A program made the translations under genes and the position numbers. Shown here in pieces: positions 39,495 to 48,836 of a DNA stretch of 64,000 bases. The stretch comes from Photobacterium sanctipauli. GTDB lineage: Bacteria; Pseudomonadota; Gammaproteobacteria; Enterobacterales; Vibrionaceae. Under the pieces are notes generated by a model that worked only from the letters and a program-made list of their open reading frames with translations, made no database searches and was not told the DNA's origin. Within the stretch, counting starts at the first letter, position 1, and every line of letters begins with the position of its first letter. Where the stretch lies: contig NZ_PYMA01000007.1 of assembly GCF_003026495.1 (NCBI RefSeq), positions 1-64,000 of the forward strand. The letters run 5' to 3'.

Positions 39495-40213
39495 TTATCG
39501 CCATCCTCGGTTTTGCGCTGGCGGATATAGAGGTATACCGTGTGCTTGGAAATATTCAGCCGCTCGGCCACGCGGTTGATCGCATCCTTAATGTCGAAAA
39601 TCCCCTTATCAAACAGCTCCATCACGATCTGACGGTTTTTGGCGTTGTTCGATACATTCTTGTCGGCATTGATTTCTTCAATCGTGCGCTCAACGGTTTG
39701 GTCCACCAGCTCGTCAACATCACTGGCAAAGTTCACTGACGATGCCGCCTGCTTGGCTTCATCGGTCGGCATGAACGATTGCAAGATTTGCGAGAAAGGC
39801 GCATCCAGGTTTACGTTGATACACAGCAGGCCGATAATGTCGTTGTCGCCATTGCGAATAGCGATAGTGATCGACTTCATCAGGTCGCCGCCCTTGGCAC
39901 GGGTGAAGTAGGCACGCGAGAAGTTGCGTTCAGATCCCTCGATATCCCTAAGCATGCGCAGCGCGAGATCCGTGATTGGCGAGCCAACCTTACGGCCCGT
40001 GTTTTCACCGTTGGCGATCTTGATGGCCGAGGTGTTCAAGTCAGCCAGCGAGTGCAGCACGATTTCACAGAATGGGCCGATCAGTGCTGCCAGTCCATCC
40101 ACCACCGCTTCGTAAGAACGTAGGATAATGTAATCGTGCTCGGTAAATGCACGTGGCTCGATCAGGTCGTTCTCTACCATGACGTCAGGGCCAAAGTTTT
40201 CTGTAGATACCAC
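39491..40213 (-). CDS. yheO: YheO-family PAS-HTH transcriptional regulator
   Basis: A 240-residue protein with an N-terminal YheO-like PAS domain ([17 protein letters not shown] to [18 protein letters not shown]) and a C-terminal helix-turn-helix ([26 protein letters not shown]). The open frame reaches 40342, but the GTG at 40213 follows AAGGAAG and gives exactly the 240 residues of E. coli YheO. A later ATG (Met 12 of this model) is possible. The gene adjoins tusD, as in enterics. The ligand and targets are unknown. Confidence 0.88.
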   Translation of the reverse strand: MVSTENFGPDVMVENDLIEPRAFTEHDYIILRSYEAVVDGLAALIGPFCEIVLHSLADLNTSAIKIANGENTGRKVGSPITDLALRMLRDIEGSERNFSRAYFTRAKGGDLMKSITIAIRNGDNDIIGLLCINVNLDAPFSQILQSFMPTDEAKQAASSVNFASDVDELVDQTVERTIEEINADKNVSNNAKNRQIVMELFDKGIFDIKDAINRVAERLNISKHTVYLYIRQRKTEDGDK

Positions 40214-40415
40214 TATCTTTCTTCCTTGCTCATTCCCATTATATTTAGCTTCAGTTGCCGCTTGGGAATATTGAAAATAAATAGAATGGGCCATAGCGCG
40301 TGACTTAGCTGGGCTAATACGACGCGGGTTGTAAAATTTCAAATCTTGCTAGCAAGTTTATCAGATTAATGACAAGAGCCTGAACATTTCTCGTTGCATA
40401 TCGCACCAAGAAAAC

Positions 40416-40443
40416 AAAAAACCCAGCAAAAGCTGGGTTTTTC
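40416..40443 (-). terminator. Terminator downstream of fkpA
   Basis: Minus strand: AACCCAGC, 4-nt loop, GCTGGGTT followed by TTTTTG. The A-rich flank on the plus side makes it near symmetrical. It lies about 80 bp after the fkpA stop. Confidence 0.9.
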
Positions 40444-40524
40444 ATACCATTGGCTAGCGGTATTTCAATTCAATTATTTTTGAAAATCATGCCAACAGCC
40501 ATGCTAATAAGCGATCACACGGGC

Positions 40525-41343
40525 TTATTGTACCGCTTCTTCGCTTTGCTCTGCTGGCTCGTCCGCCTTAACGATATCTAGCAGCTCAACTTCGAATACA
40601 AGCGTTGAGTTTGCTGGAATGCTTGGGTTCGCCTGAGAGCCGTATGCTAGCTCAGGTGGGATAACGAAAGTGAACTTCGAACCCACAGGCATTAGCTGAA
40701 CACCTTCAGTCCAACCCGGGATCACCTGGTTTAGCGGGAATGTCGCTGGCTGGTTACGCTTGTATGAGCTATCGAACTCAGTACCGTCGGTTAGCATGCC
40801 CTTGTAGTGGACTTTTACTGTATCTGTCGCAGCCGGCTTATCGCCTTCACCCTGCGTATCTACTTGGTAAAGTAGACCAGATTCAGTCTTCACTACGCCT
40901 TCCTGCTTTTCGAACTCGGCACGGTACTCTTCACCCGCCTTGATGTTCTTCTCAGCTTCAGCCTGTGCTTGCTGCTGAACGATTTCAGATACGCGCGTAT
41001 CTAGATCCTGCAACGCCTGCTGGGTTTCTTCCGGCGTCAAGCGGCTCTTGTCGGCAAATACATCACTCACACCCGCCAATACGTGCTCGCGGCTAAGCTC
41101 TAGGCCCAGCTCTTTCTGCTGGTCAAGGTTGGCAGCTAGGTATTGTGCTAGAGACGCACCGATTGCGTATGCTGCTTTTTCATCTTCAGAGGCAAATTCT
41201 ACTGGTGCTGCTTCTGTTTCTGCGGCTACCTGCTCAACTTTTGCAGGCTCTGCTGGCTTAGTTTCTGCAGCTTTTTCATCTTGGCAACCAACAGCAAGTA
41301 GGATAGTTGCAGCCAAAACAGACATCTTAAGAACAGGTTTCAT
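40525..41343 (-). CDS. fkpA: FKBP-type peptidyl-prolyl isomerase FkpA
   Basis: A 272-residue periplasmic foldase. The signal ends ILLAVGC, so this protein may be lipidated at the Cys, unlike E. coli FkpA. An N-terminal helical dimerisation domain (AAYAIGASLAQYL, SRLTPEETQQALQDL) precedes the FKBP domain (about 140-255: VHYKGMLTDGTEFDSSY, IPGWTEGVQLMPVGSKFTFVIPPELAYG). It speeds proline isomerisation and chaperones envelope proteins. The ATG at 41343 has GGAG at good spacing. Confidence 0.95.
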   Translation of the reverse strand: MKPVLKMSVLAATILLAVGCQDEKAAETKPAEPAKVEQVAAETEAAPVEFASEDEKAAYAIGASLAQYLAANLDQQKELGLELSREHVLAGVSDVFADKSRLTPEETQQALQDLDTRVSEIVQQQAQAEAEKNIKAGEEYRAEFEKQEGVVKTESGLLYQVDTQGEGDKPAATDTVKVHYKGMLTDGTEFDSSYKRNQPATFPLNQVIPGWTEGVQLMPVGSKFTFVIPPELAYGSQANPSIPANSTLVFEVELLDIVKADEPAEQSEEAVQ

Positions 41344-41516
41344 GTATTTCTCCATCATATACTGAGGAATGCCTCAATTTTTAATCGGCTTTTCACATTA
41401 TGAAAAGCACTTTAATTCAATATACTAGTAGTGACTTCATTAATTAACCGTAGCAGGCTAATGAATAAAGTCCTACTGACACATTTCTTAACAGACCCAA
41501 GCGGAACAACACCTTA

Positions 41517-42494
41517 ATGCTAACCAAAAGATACGTGCCTTGTTTCATTGTGGCACTTCTCCTCCTGAGCGGCTGTCTCTTTTCTGGCTCGGAGCTTAAG
41601 CGCACGGTTTTAGCCCCTGAGGGCGCCACCAGCTTGAGCCTTAGCCGTGATGGGCGCTTTGCGATCTATCACTCGACCATACAAGGTATCGTGCTATGGG
41701 ATATACAGCAAAACAAAAAGTTAGCTGACTTCGGTTCTCAAGATCCACATCACAATACGGTACTTAGCAGCAAGATCTCAGACAACGGCCGCTACGCGAT
41801 CACCGCCACCGCCCAAAACTTTGCGGTTTGGGATCTAGCCTGGGGGCAATCCGAAGGGCTCTGGTCTATCTCCGACGGGATCATCCGCGACGTTGCCCTG
41901 GCCAATAATGGCCAACACGCCCTGCTGGCCCTTTCCAACGGCAAGGCCCTGTACATCGACTTGGGCACCGGAAGGCGACTAGAGTTCCTTGCCCACCGAG
42001 AAAAAGTCAATTCCGTGGCCATTTCGCCCAATGGACGCTATGCCCTGTCGGGCGGCAATGATTACTTCGCCTACCTCTGGGATACCCAAAGCGGGCAAGT
42101 GCTGTATAGCTTTGAGCATGACAGCCGTATCAGCCGGGTTAGCCTACAGCGCGATGGGAAACTGGCCATGACCGCCGACGGCGGTAATGATATTACTATC
42201 TGGGATCTCACCACCGGCGAGCAACAGGCGTCGCTAGCGGTAAGGCTGCGCCAACAGAACCTGTCCAGCGCCCGTTTTTCCGATGATGGCAATATGCTCG
42301 TGACCGGCACCCCTTCCCGCAGGGTGGAGTTATGGGATACGGCAACCGGTGATAACATCGGCCGCTGGGAAGCGGCACCGCAACAAGATACTCGACCACC
42401 CGCCGCGGTGGTGTATGATGTGGCCATTACCCCAGAGGGGCTCGTGACCTCAGGAACTTCGGCAGGTATCGTCCAGCTATGGACGACGGAATAA
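41517..42494 (+). CDS. WD40-repeat lipoprotein upstream of slyX
   Basis: A 325-residue protein with a lipoprotein signal (ALLLLSGC; lipidation at Cys20) and a beta-propeller of WD40-type blades: [40 protein letters not shown] and VQLWTTE close successive blades, probably seven in all. The mature protein would sit on the periplasmic face of a membrane and act as a binding scaffold. It is divergent from fkpA and 4 bp ahead of slyX. E. coli has no such gene at this place. I know of no assigned function. Confidence 0.85.
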   Translation: MLTKRYVPCFIVALLLLSGCLFSGSELKRTVLAPEGATSLSLSRDGRFAIYHSTIQGIVLWDIQQNKKLADFGSQDPHHNTVLSSKISDNGRYAITATAQNFAVWDLAWGQSEGLWSISDGIIRDVALANNGQHALLALSNGKALYIDLGTGRRLEFLAHREKVNSVAISPNGRYALSGGNDYFAYLWDTQSGQVLYSFEHDSRISRVSLQRDGKLAMTADGGNDITIWDLTTGEQQASLAVRLRQQNLSSARFSDDGNMLVTGTPSRRVELWDTATGDNIGRWEAAPQQDTRPPAAVVYDVAITPEGLVTSGTSAGIVQLWTTE

Positions 42495-42498
42495 AGCA

Positions 42499-42720
42499 AT
42501 GACAGAAATCGAACAGCTACAGGCTCGCATCGACGAGCTAGAAATGAAGCAAGCCTTCCAAGAGCAAACCATCGAAGACTTGAACCAGGCACTGACTGCC
42601 CAGCAGTTTGTGTTGGATAAAATGCAGACACAAATGAAGTTTATGATTGGCAAAGTCAAGGGGATGGAGCCATCCAACCTCGCCAGCGAGTCGGAAGAAA
42701 CACCGCCGCCGCACTATTGA
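42499..42720 (+). CDS. slyX: SlyX family protein
   Basis: A 73-residue coiled-coil protein ([26 protein letters not shown]), with the Pro-rich end PPPHY shared by SlyX proteins. Function is unknown. It follows the WD40 gene by 4 bp, so the two are likely cotranscribed. Confidence 0.93.
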   Translation: MTEIEQLQARIDELEMKQAFQEQTIEDLNQALTAQQFVLDKMQTQMKFMIGKVKGMEPSNLASESEETPPPHY

Positions 42721-42745
42721 TAGACACAAAAACATTGATAGAAAC

Positions 42746-42775
42746 AAAAACGGGAAGCCAGCGCTTCCCGTTTTC
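42746..42775. terminator. Bidirectional terminator between slyX and slyD
   Basis: AAAAACGGGAAG, 6-nt loop, CTTCCCGTTTT: perfect stem with A-run before and T-run after, serving both convergent genes. Confidence 0.9.
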
Positions 42776-42805
42776 TATTGACTTAACCGCCATTGCGATT
42801 GGTCA

Positions 42806-43369
42806 TTAGCAGCCGCAGCCGCCTTTTTCTTCGCCGCCGCAGCAGCCTTCTTCTTTCTCGCCGTGCTCGTGGTCGCCGCAGCTACCACCACCACAACAAC
42901 CGCCACCCTGGTGGATGTGGCCGTGCTCGATTTCTTCTGCAGTTGCTTCACGCAGTGCAACAACTTCAGCGTTGAATGTTAGCGTCTGGCCAGCCAGCAT
43001 GTGGTTACCGTCAACAACAACGTGGTCGCCATCAACTTCAGTGACTTCTACCGGGATTGGACCCTGATCAGTGTCAGCCAGGAAGCGCATGCCAACAGTG
43101 ATTTCGTCAACGCCCTGGAATACGTTAGCAGGTACGCGCTGAACCATCGCATCGATGTGCTCACCGTATGCTTCTTCTGGAGCAACAGTCACTTCAAACT
43201 TGTCGCCAGCTTCACGGCCTTCCAATGCTTTCTCAAGACCTACGATCAGGTTGTTGTGACCGTGTAGGTAATCAAGAGGTGCTTCCGTTGTAGACTGATC
43301 AACAACTACACCATCTTCTGTTTTAACTTGGTAAGCCAGGCTTACTACGATGTCTTTAGCGACTTTCAT
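42806..43369 (-). CDS. slyD: FKBP-type isomerase and metallochaperone SlyD
   Basis: A 187-residue cytoplasmic protein. An FKBP domain (VSLAYQVKTEDGVVVDQS, NLIVGLEKALEGREAGDKF) is split by the insert-in-flap chaperone domain (EEAYGEHIDAMVQRVPANVF to HMLAGQTLTFNAEV). A His/Cys-rich tail (CCGGGSCGDHEHGEKEEGCC) binds Ni and other metals, feeding hydrogenase or urease maturation in species that have them. The ATG at 43369 follows GGAG, and 21 upstream codons are discarded. Confidence 0.95.
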   Translation of the reverse strand: MKVAKDIVVSLAYQVKTEDGVVVDQSTTEAPLDYLHGHNNLIVGLEKALEGREAGDKFEVTVAPEEAYGEHIDAMVQRVPANVFQGVDEITVGMRFLADTDQGPIPVEVTEVDGDHVVVDGNHMLAGQTLTFNAEVVALREATAEEIEHGHIHQGGGCCGGGSCGDHEHGEKEEGCCGGEEKGGCGC

Positions 43370-43458
43370 GTTTACTCCAATATTGAACTGGGTATCAAAG
43401 GATTTCGCCCGCATGATACCGGATAAAGGCACTCAGATGCCAATATTCTGTCGAGATC

Positions 43459-43671
43459 TTACTCGTCTGGCTTGAAGATCCCAATAACCTGTTGTTTCGT
43501 CTGAGTGGACAGTTGCTCCGATTGCTCGACCGATTGCGGCGCCCGCACATCGGTATGCTCACAGGCCACACACTCCACCCGCTCAACGTCGTTTTCCTGC
43601 CACCAGCGCAACGTGTCCTGCTTGTTGCATGAAGGACAAACTGCACCAGCGATAAACCGTTTCTTTACCAT
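43459..43671 (-). CDS. yheV: YheV family putative zinc-ribbon protein
   Basis: A 70-residue protein with two Cys pairs, VCPSCNKQD and ECVACEHTD, that suggest a zinc ribbon, and an FKPDE end. It lies between kefB and slyD exactly as in E. coli. Function unknown. Confidence 0.9.
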   Translation of the reverse strand: MVKKRFIAGAVCPSCNKQDTLRWWQENDVERVECVACEHTDVRAPQSVEQSEQLSTQTKQQVIGIFKPDE

Positions 43672-43709
43672 GTTCCGCTCCTTGCCATTCCATGTTCTAC
43701 CAACCGGGG

Positions 43710-45515
43710 TTAGTCCCAGCCATTATGCCGTTCTCTTTCCCCGCGCATTTCGCGGTCAAAGATCTCCTCCAGCTCCTTACGTGCTTCCTTAGCCCGGGAT
43801 GCCAAATGGACATCCTCCGAATGCTGTGGCAGCAAGTCGCGCAAGGCGGTGGTATCGAGCTTGCGAAAGTGCGCTTCGGCCCGCTTCGCCTTATACGGAT
43901 GCATACCCAGAGATATGAGGGCTTGGCGGCCAAGATCAAGGGCGCCGGCAAAAGTTTCCCGCGAGAAATGCTCCACCCCATGGCTGAGCAATTGATGGGC
44001 CTCAACCCGGCTTCGTGCCCGCGCCAAAATTTTCAGGTTCGGGAAATACTGCTGGCAAAGCGCCACCACCTCCATCACCTCATCGGGCTCATCGGTGCAA
44101 ATGATAATGGCCTCAGCCTTGTCCGCCCCGGCGGCCCGCAGCAAATCCAACTGGGTCGCGTCGCCGTAGTACACCTTGTAGCCAAACTTGCGCAAGAACT
44201 GGATTTGGCTCGGATCCCGCTCCAATATCGTCACCCGGATCTTGTTGGCAAACATCAAGCGCCCAACCACCTGGCCAAAACGGCCGAACCCGGTGATGAT
44301 CACCCTTGGCTCGCGGTCAATGACATCGCTTTCCAGATCGTCTTCCGCCTCTGCCTTAAAGGTATGCATAAACCATTTGTCTTGTAGCAACAGGATCAGC
44401 GGCGTGGTCATCATCGACAAGCTCACCACCACCAGCAAGAAAGAAGACAGCTCCCTGCCCAATAGCCCCTCGCCCAGCGCCGCGGTAAACAGGACGAATG
44501 CAAACTCCCCGCCCTGGCTCAATATGGCCGCCATCTGGCTGCGGGATTTTGCCCGGATACCAAACGCCCGCGCCAAGCCATACAGCAATAAGCCTTTAAG
44601 CGAAATCAACCCCAATACCGCCAACAAGATCTGCAGCGGGTACTGCAACAACAAGCCGAGGTTGACCGCCATCCCGACCGAGATAAAGAACAAGCCCAGC
44701 AGCAATCCCTTAAATGGCTCGATGGCTATCTCAAGCTCGTGGCGGTATTCACTCTCGGCCAATAGCACCCCGGCCAAGAAGGTGCCGAGTGCCATGGACA
44801 GCCCCAATGACTGCATGCCAACGGCAATACCAATCACCAACAGCAGGGCCGCGACGTTGAACAGCTCGCGCACTTCACTCAGTACCACCCAACGGAATAA
44901 AGGGCGCAATAGAAAGTGGCCGCCGACCAGCAGCGCAATAATGCCGCCGATCATCCAAGCAAAGTCGAGCCAGCTGCCCCCGCCGCCCCCTGCCAATACC
45001 GGCAGGATAGCCAACATAGGGATCACCGCAATATCTTGGAACAACAGCACCGCAAAACCCGACTGCCCGGTTTCGCTGCCGCCGAGGTTCTGCTCTTCAA
45101 TAACCCGTAGTGCGATGGCTGTTGACGACAGCGCCAACCCCATCCCGACCACCAAGGCATCGCGCCAAGTAATTGCAGGCAGCCAGCCGCTGAATGCCAT
45201 CACCACGCCGGCAATCACAATGCTGGTGATCACCACTTGGCTACCGCCCAAACCAAGAATAGGTTTTCGCATCTGCCACAGTTTCTTCGGGTTCAGCTCA
45301 AGCCCTATCAAAAACAGCAGCAGCACCACCCCAAATTCCGAGAAGTGCAATATCGCATCGACATCGGATATCAAGCGAAGCCCCCACGGGCCAATGGCGA
45401 TCCCGGCTAGCAGGTACCCCAGTACCGACCCCAGCCCCAAACGCTGGGCGATGGGCACGGCCACCACGGCGGAGGCAAGGAACACCACACTCACCGATAA
45501 GATATCACTTGCCAT
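43710..45515 (-). CDS. kefB: Glutathione-gated K+/H+ antiporter KefB
   Basis: A 601-residue protein of E. coli KefB length. Residues 1-380 form the cation:proton antiporter domain with about 12 helices (GYLLAGIAIGPWGLRLIS, LLLFLIGLELNP, GLALSSTAIAL, LLFQDIAVIP). Residues about 400-520 form the RCK/TrkA-N domain (VIITGFGRFGQVVGRLM and the acidic Glu of LERD) that binds NADH and glutathione adducts. It releases K+ and acidifies the cytoplasm during electrophile stress. The ATG at 45515 lies within the end of kefG. Confidence 0.96.
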   Translation of the reverse strand: MASDILSVSVVFLASAVVAVPIAQRLGLGSVLGYLLAGIAIGPWGLRLISDVDAILHFSEFGVVLLLFLIGLELNPKKLWQMRKPILGLGGSQVVITSIVIAGVVMAFSGWLPAITWRDALVVGMGLALSSTAIALRVIEEQNLGGSETGQSGFAVLLFQDIAVIPMLAILPVLAGGGGGSWLDFAWMIGGIIALLVGGHFLLRPLFRWVVLSEVRELFNVAALLLVIGIAVGMQSLGLSMALGTFLAGVLLAESEYRHELEIAIEPFKGLLLGLFFISVGMAVNLGLLLQYPLQILLAVLGLISLKGLLLYGLARAFGIRAKSRSQMAAILSQGGEFAFVLFTAALGEGLLGRELSSFLLVVVSLSMMTTPLILLLQDKWFMHTFKAEAEDDLESDVIDREPRVIITGFGRFGQVVGRLMFANKIRVTILERDPSQIQFLRKFGYKVYYGDATQLDLLRAAGADKAEAIIICTDEPDEVMEVVALCQQYFPNLKILARARSRVEAHQLLSHGVEHFSRETFAGALDLGRQALISLGMHPYKAKRAEAHFRKLDTTALRDLLPQHSEDVHLASRAKEARKELEEIFDREMRGERERHNGWD

Positions 45516-46077
45516 ATTCCACCCCGCCAAAATTGTTACCCAAAGGGGAAGTTAGCCATTGGCTGTATGCCTTCGCGTGTGCCTGCCGCTCCCCGGCAGG
45601 TACCCGCCGCGCCCAGTGCAAAACAATCGGCTTGAGCCACTCCATCCGGCACAAGGCCGCAGACAACTCGAACGGCTTGAGGATGTCGTCAATCGAGCAT
45701 CGGTTGTAGCCGTCGGGGGTGTAGGCTTCTGCCGCCCCGCCCGTGGTGATCACCGAGCACCAATACTTGCCTTGGGTTTGGTTGCCTTCGCCATGGGCAA
45801 AGCCCTTGCTCAGCACCATATCCATCCACTCCTTTAAGAGCGCCGGGCAAGAATACATATATAGCGGGTGCTGAAAAACGAGGATGTCATGCGCCAATAC
45901 GCGCTCGCGCTCGGCAGCCACATCGATAAAGAAATCGGGGTACTCGGCATAAATATCATGCACCGTTACATTGGGCAGGTTGGTAATCGCTTCAAGCATT
46001 TCGCGGTTGGCAACCGACTCCTGGGGATCTGGGTGGGCATAGATCACCAGAATGCGGGGCTGTCCTTGTGTTGTCAT
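45505..46077 (-). CDS. kefG: KefB ancillary quinone oxidoreductase KefG
   Basis: A 190-residue flavodoxin-fold NAD(P)H oxidoreductase (ILVIYAHPDPQESVANREM, FQHPLYMYSCPALLKEWMDMVL, GYNRCSIDDILKPFE) required for full KefB activity. It overlaps kefB by 11 bp, so translation is coupled. It starts 214 bp from the divergent yheS gene. Confidence 0.94.
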   Translation of the reverse strand: MTTQGQPRILVIYAHPDPQESVANREMLEAITNLPNVTVHDIYAEYPDFFIDVAAERERVLAHDILVFQHPLYMYSCPALLKEWMDMVLSKGFAHGEGNQTQGKYWCSVITTGGAAEAYTPDGYNRCSIDDILKPFELSAALCRMEWLKPIVLHWARRVPAGERQAHAKAYSQWLTSPLGNNFGGVEYGK

Positions 46078-46291
46078 GGCATTCCTTTTCAGCCCAGGGC
46101 AATGGCCTTGGGTTGATAACTTTTATTCCTGTATATGCACATAATACATAACTTGCTGTAAATAGGATCGTTTATTCGTTTTGACTTCACGGCAAAATAC
46201 CGGAATTAGCAGTCGGGGCCGCTTTTGGGGTAGACTGCCGCACAGATTCTGGCGTTAAGTATTTGCGGAGCGGGGCAACCCGGCACAGTCG

Positions 46292-48214
46292 ATGATCACA
46301 TTTTCTGAAATCCAACTTCTTCGGGGCGGTAAAATCCTACTCGACCAAGCAACAGCAACCATCCATCCGGGCGACAAGGTCGGTTTGGTTGGCAAAAACG
46401 GCTGTGGCAAGTCGACGCTGTTTGCCCTGCTGAAACATGAATTAAGCGTGGATGCCGGCAGCTGCCAGTACCCGGCCAATTGGGAGTTGGCATGGGTTGC
46501 TCAGGAAACCCCGGCCCTTGAGCGCGCAGCACTTGAATACGTGATCGACGGCGACCGCGAGTATCGCCAGCTGGAAGCCGACCTTCAGGCCGCCGAGCAA
46601 GCTGACAACGGCAACCGCGTGGCCGAGCTGCACGGAAAACTCGAAGCCATTGGCGGCTATAGCATCCAAGCGCGAGCGGCCGAGTTGCTGGATGGCCTGG
46701 GCTTTTCCCAAGAACAGATGCAGTGGCACCTCAGCCAGTTTTCCGGTGGGTGGCGTATGCGCCTTAACCTGGCGCAAGCCCTGTTATGCCGCTCCGATCT
46801 ACTCCTGCTCGACGAACCGACCAACCACCTCGATCTTGATGCCGTGATGTGGCTGGAGAAATGGTTGCAAAACTATCGCGGGACCTTGGTGCTGATCTCG
46901 CACGACCGTGATTTCCTTGATCCGGTCGTGAACCGTATCATCCACATCGAAAACCAGACTATGAACAGTTACACCGGTAACTATTCGTCGTTTGAAACCC
47001 AGCGTGCCGAGAAACTGGTACTGCAGCAAGCCATGTACCAGAAGCAGCAAAAGCAAATGACACATATGCAGTCTTATATCGACCGCTTCCGCTACAAGGC
47101 GAGCAAGGCGCGCCAGGCTCAAAGCCGTATCAAGGCGCTTGAGCGCATGGAAAAGGTGCTGCCGGCCCAGTTCGACAACCCATTTAGCTTTGAATTTCGC
47201 GAGCCTAATGCCCTACCCAACCCGATCCTGATGATGGATCAAGTGGCGGCGGGCTATGACGACAACCTGATCTTGGAAAAGATCCGCCTTAACCTTGTGC
47301 CAGGCAGCCGGATCGGATTGCTTGGCCGCAACGGCGCGGGCAAGTCCACCCTGATCAAACTGCTCTCGGGCGATCTTCCCGCCAAGGCCGGTGATCTTGC
47401 CTATTCGCAAGGGGTGAAAATTGGTTACTTTGCCCAGCACCAGCTGGAAACCCTGTACCTCGACGACACGCCGGTCCAGCACATGGCGCGTATTGCCCCG
47501 CAGGCAACCGAGCAACAGCTGCGTGATTACCTTGGTAGCTTTGGCTTCATCGGTGACAAGGCACTTGAAAAAGTCGGCCCGTTCTCCGGTGGTGAAAAGG
47601 CCCGCCTGGTATTGGCGCTGATCGTATGGCAACGCCCGAACCTGCTGCTACTCGATGAGCCGACCAACCATCTAGATTTGGACATGCGCCAGGCGCTGAC
47701 GCTTGCCTTGCAATCTTACGAGGGGGCGATGGTTATCGTCAGCCACGACCGTTACCTGCTGCGCGCGACCACCGATGACCTGTACTTGGTCCATGACCGC
47801 CAGGTCGTGCCGTTCAATGGCGACCTGAACGACTACCATAAGTGGCTAACCGAACAGCAGCGCAACGAGCGTCGCGAACAGCAGGCCGCCAAGCCTGAAA
47901 CCAACAAGGAAAACAGTGCCGCCTCGCGCAAGGAGCAAAAACGCCTTGAGGCCGAGTTCCGTAAACTAACGGCACCGCTGCGCAAGCAAATCGACAAACT
48001 CGACAAGCAAATGGAAAAACTGGGGGCAGCGCTGGCCGACGCCGAATCGCAACTGGCCGATGCCACCATCTACGAAGTGGAAAGCAAAGCCCGCCTCAAC
48101 GAGCAGCTGCAACGCCAGGCCAAGGCAAAATCCGAACTGGAAGATGTCGAAATGGAGTGGATGGACTTGCAAGAGCAGCTTGAGGCCATGGAGGCGGAGC
48201 ACAACAAAGCTTAG
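46292..48214 (+). CDS. yheS: ABC-F family ATPase YheS
   Basis: A 640-residue soluble protein with two ABC domains: Walker A GLVGKNGCGKSTLF and signature LSQFSGGWRMRL in the first, GLLGRNGAGKSTLI and FSGGEKARLVL in the second, each with LLLDEPTNHLDLD. Between them is the P-site tRNA-interaction linker (about 240-300, rich in Arg/Lys), and a C-terminal coiled coil (about 540-640). There are no membrane segments. ABC-F proteins act on the ribosome to rescue or tune stalled translation. It heads the yheS-yheT-yheU-prkB run. Confidence 0.95.
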   Translation: MITFSEIQLLRGGKILLDQATATIHPGDKVGLVGKNGCGKSTLFALLKHELSVDAGSCQYPANWELAWVAQETPALERAALEYVIDGDREYRQLEADLQAAEQADNGNRVAELHGKLEAIGGYSIQARAAELLDGLGFSQEQMQWHLSQFSGGWRMRLNLAQALLCRSDLLLLDEPTNHLDLDAVMWLEKWLQNYRGTLVLISHDRDFLDPVVNRIIHIENQTMNSYTGNYSSFETQRAEKLVLQQAMYQKQQKQMTHMQSYIDRFRYKASKARQAQSRIKALERMEKVLPAQFDNPFSFEFREPNALPNPILMMDQVAAGYDDNLILEKIRLNLVPGSRIGLLGRNGAGKSTLIKLLSGDLPAKAGDLAYSQGVKIGYFAQHQLETLYLDDTPVQHMARIAPQATEQQLRDYLGSFGFIGDKALEKVGPFSGGEKARLVLALIVWQRPNLLLLDEPTNHLDLDMRQALTLALQSYEGAMVIVSHDRYLLRATTDDLYLVHDRQVVPFNGDLNDYHKWLTEQQRNERREQQAAKPETNKENSAASRKEQKRLEAEFRKLTAPLRKQIDKLDKQMEKLGAALADAESQLADATIYEVESKARLNEQLQRQAKAKSELEDVEMEWMDLQEQLEAMEAEHNKA

Positions 48215-48248
48215 TTAAACGGCAATATAGCAACGAGGGAGAGCAAGC

Positions 48249-48713
48249 ATGCAACAAGGGTTTAGCGCAGACGCATTCTGGCAATTTAGCCTTGAGCACT
48301 ATAGCAAAACGGGCGTGCAAGCCGCTTGCCTCTCCCTGCAAGACAATTACCTGGGCAACGTTAACCTTGCCCTGCTATTGCTTTGGCTCGATAGCCAAAA
48401 TATGCCACTTCCCCCAAGCCGCCTCAACCAACTCCAAACAGCGCTGACCCGCTCAGATAAGCTACTGGCCAGCTATCGCCATCTGCGCAAGCAACTCAAG
48501 CCCTCCGTATCCAAACCGGAGTACGAGCAGCTGCTAGGGTTCGAGCTTTTGCTTGAACGCAGCCAACAACAAGATTTGATCGCCAAGCTCAACCAACAGC
48601 CTATTCCCCACAAGGTTGACACTGTTAGCCCAACAGGGAATGTGGATGCGTATTGCCAATTGCTCAACGTCCCGCAGTCGTTGATAGCCCAGCTGCAAGG
48701 CCTGCCCGGGTAA
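48249..48713 (+). CDS. TIGR02444 family protein
   Basis: A 154-residue helical protein (FWQFSLEHYSKTGVQAACLSLQDNYLGNVNLALLLLWLD) matching a family of unknown function seen beside yheS in vibrios and pseudomonads. There is no signal peptide or known motif. It lies 34 bp after yheS with its own AGGGAGAG site. Confidence 0.82.
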   Translation: MQQGFSADAFWQFSLEHYSKTGVQAACLSLQDNYLGNVNLALLLLWLDSQNMPLPPSRLNQLQTALTRSDKLLASYRHLRKQLKPSVSKPEYEQLLGFELLLERSQQQDLIAKLNQQPIPHKVDTVSPTGNVDAYCQLLNVPQSLIAQLQGLPG

Positions 48714-48836
48714 TGAAGCCGGCAGCAAGCCAGAACCAACAAGCGCCAACAAGCTATGCTAGGATCCATTCCGCGCGCTATTGCGTAATAACACCGAGAA
48801 GGCCTAAAAGCCCAATCCGGCTGACAAGGAGCCCCC

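Noticed and set aside
44188..45555. Long plus-strand open frame (455 codons) opposite kefB
   Set aside because: Antisense to a well-conserved gene; Ser/Thr/Pro/Asn-rich low-complexity translation typical of the reverse strand of a hydrophobic protein.
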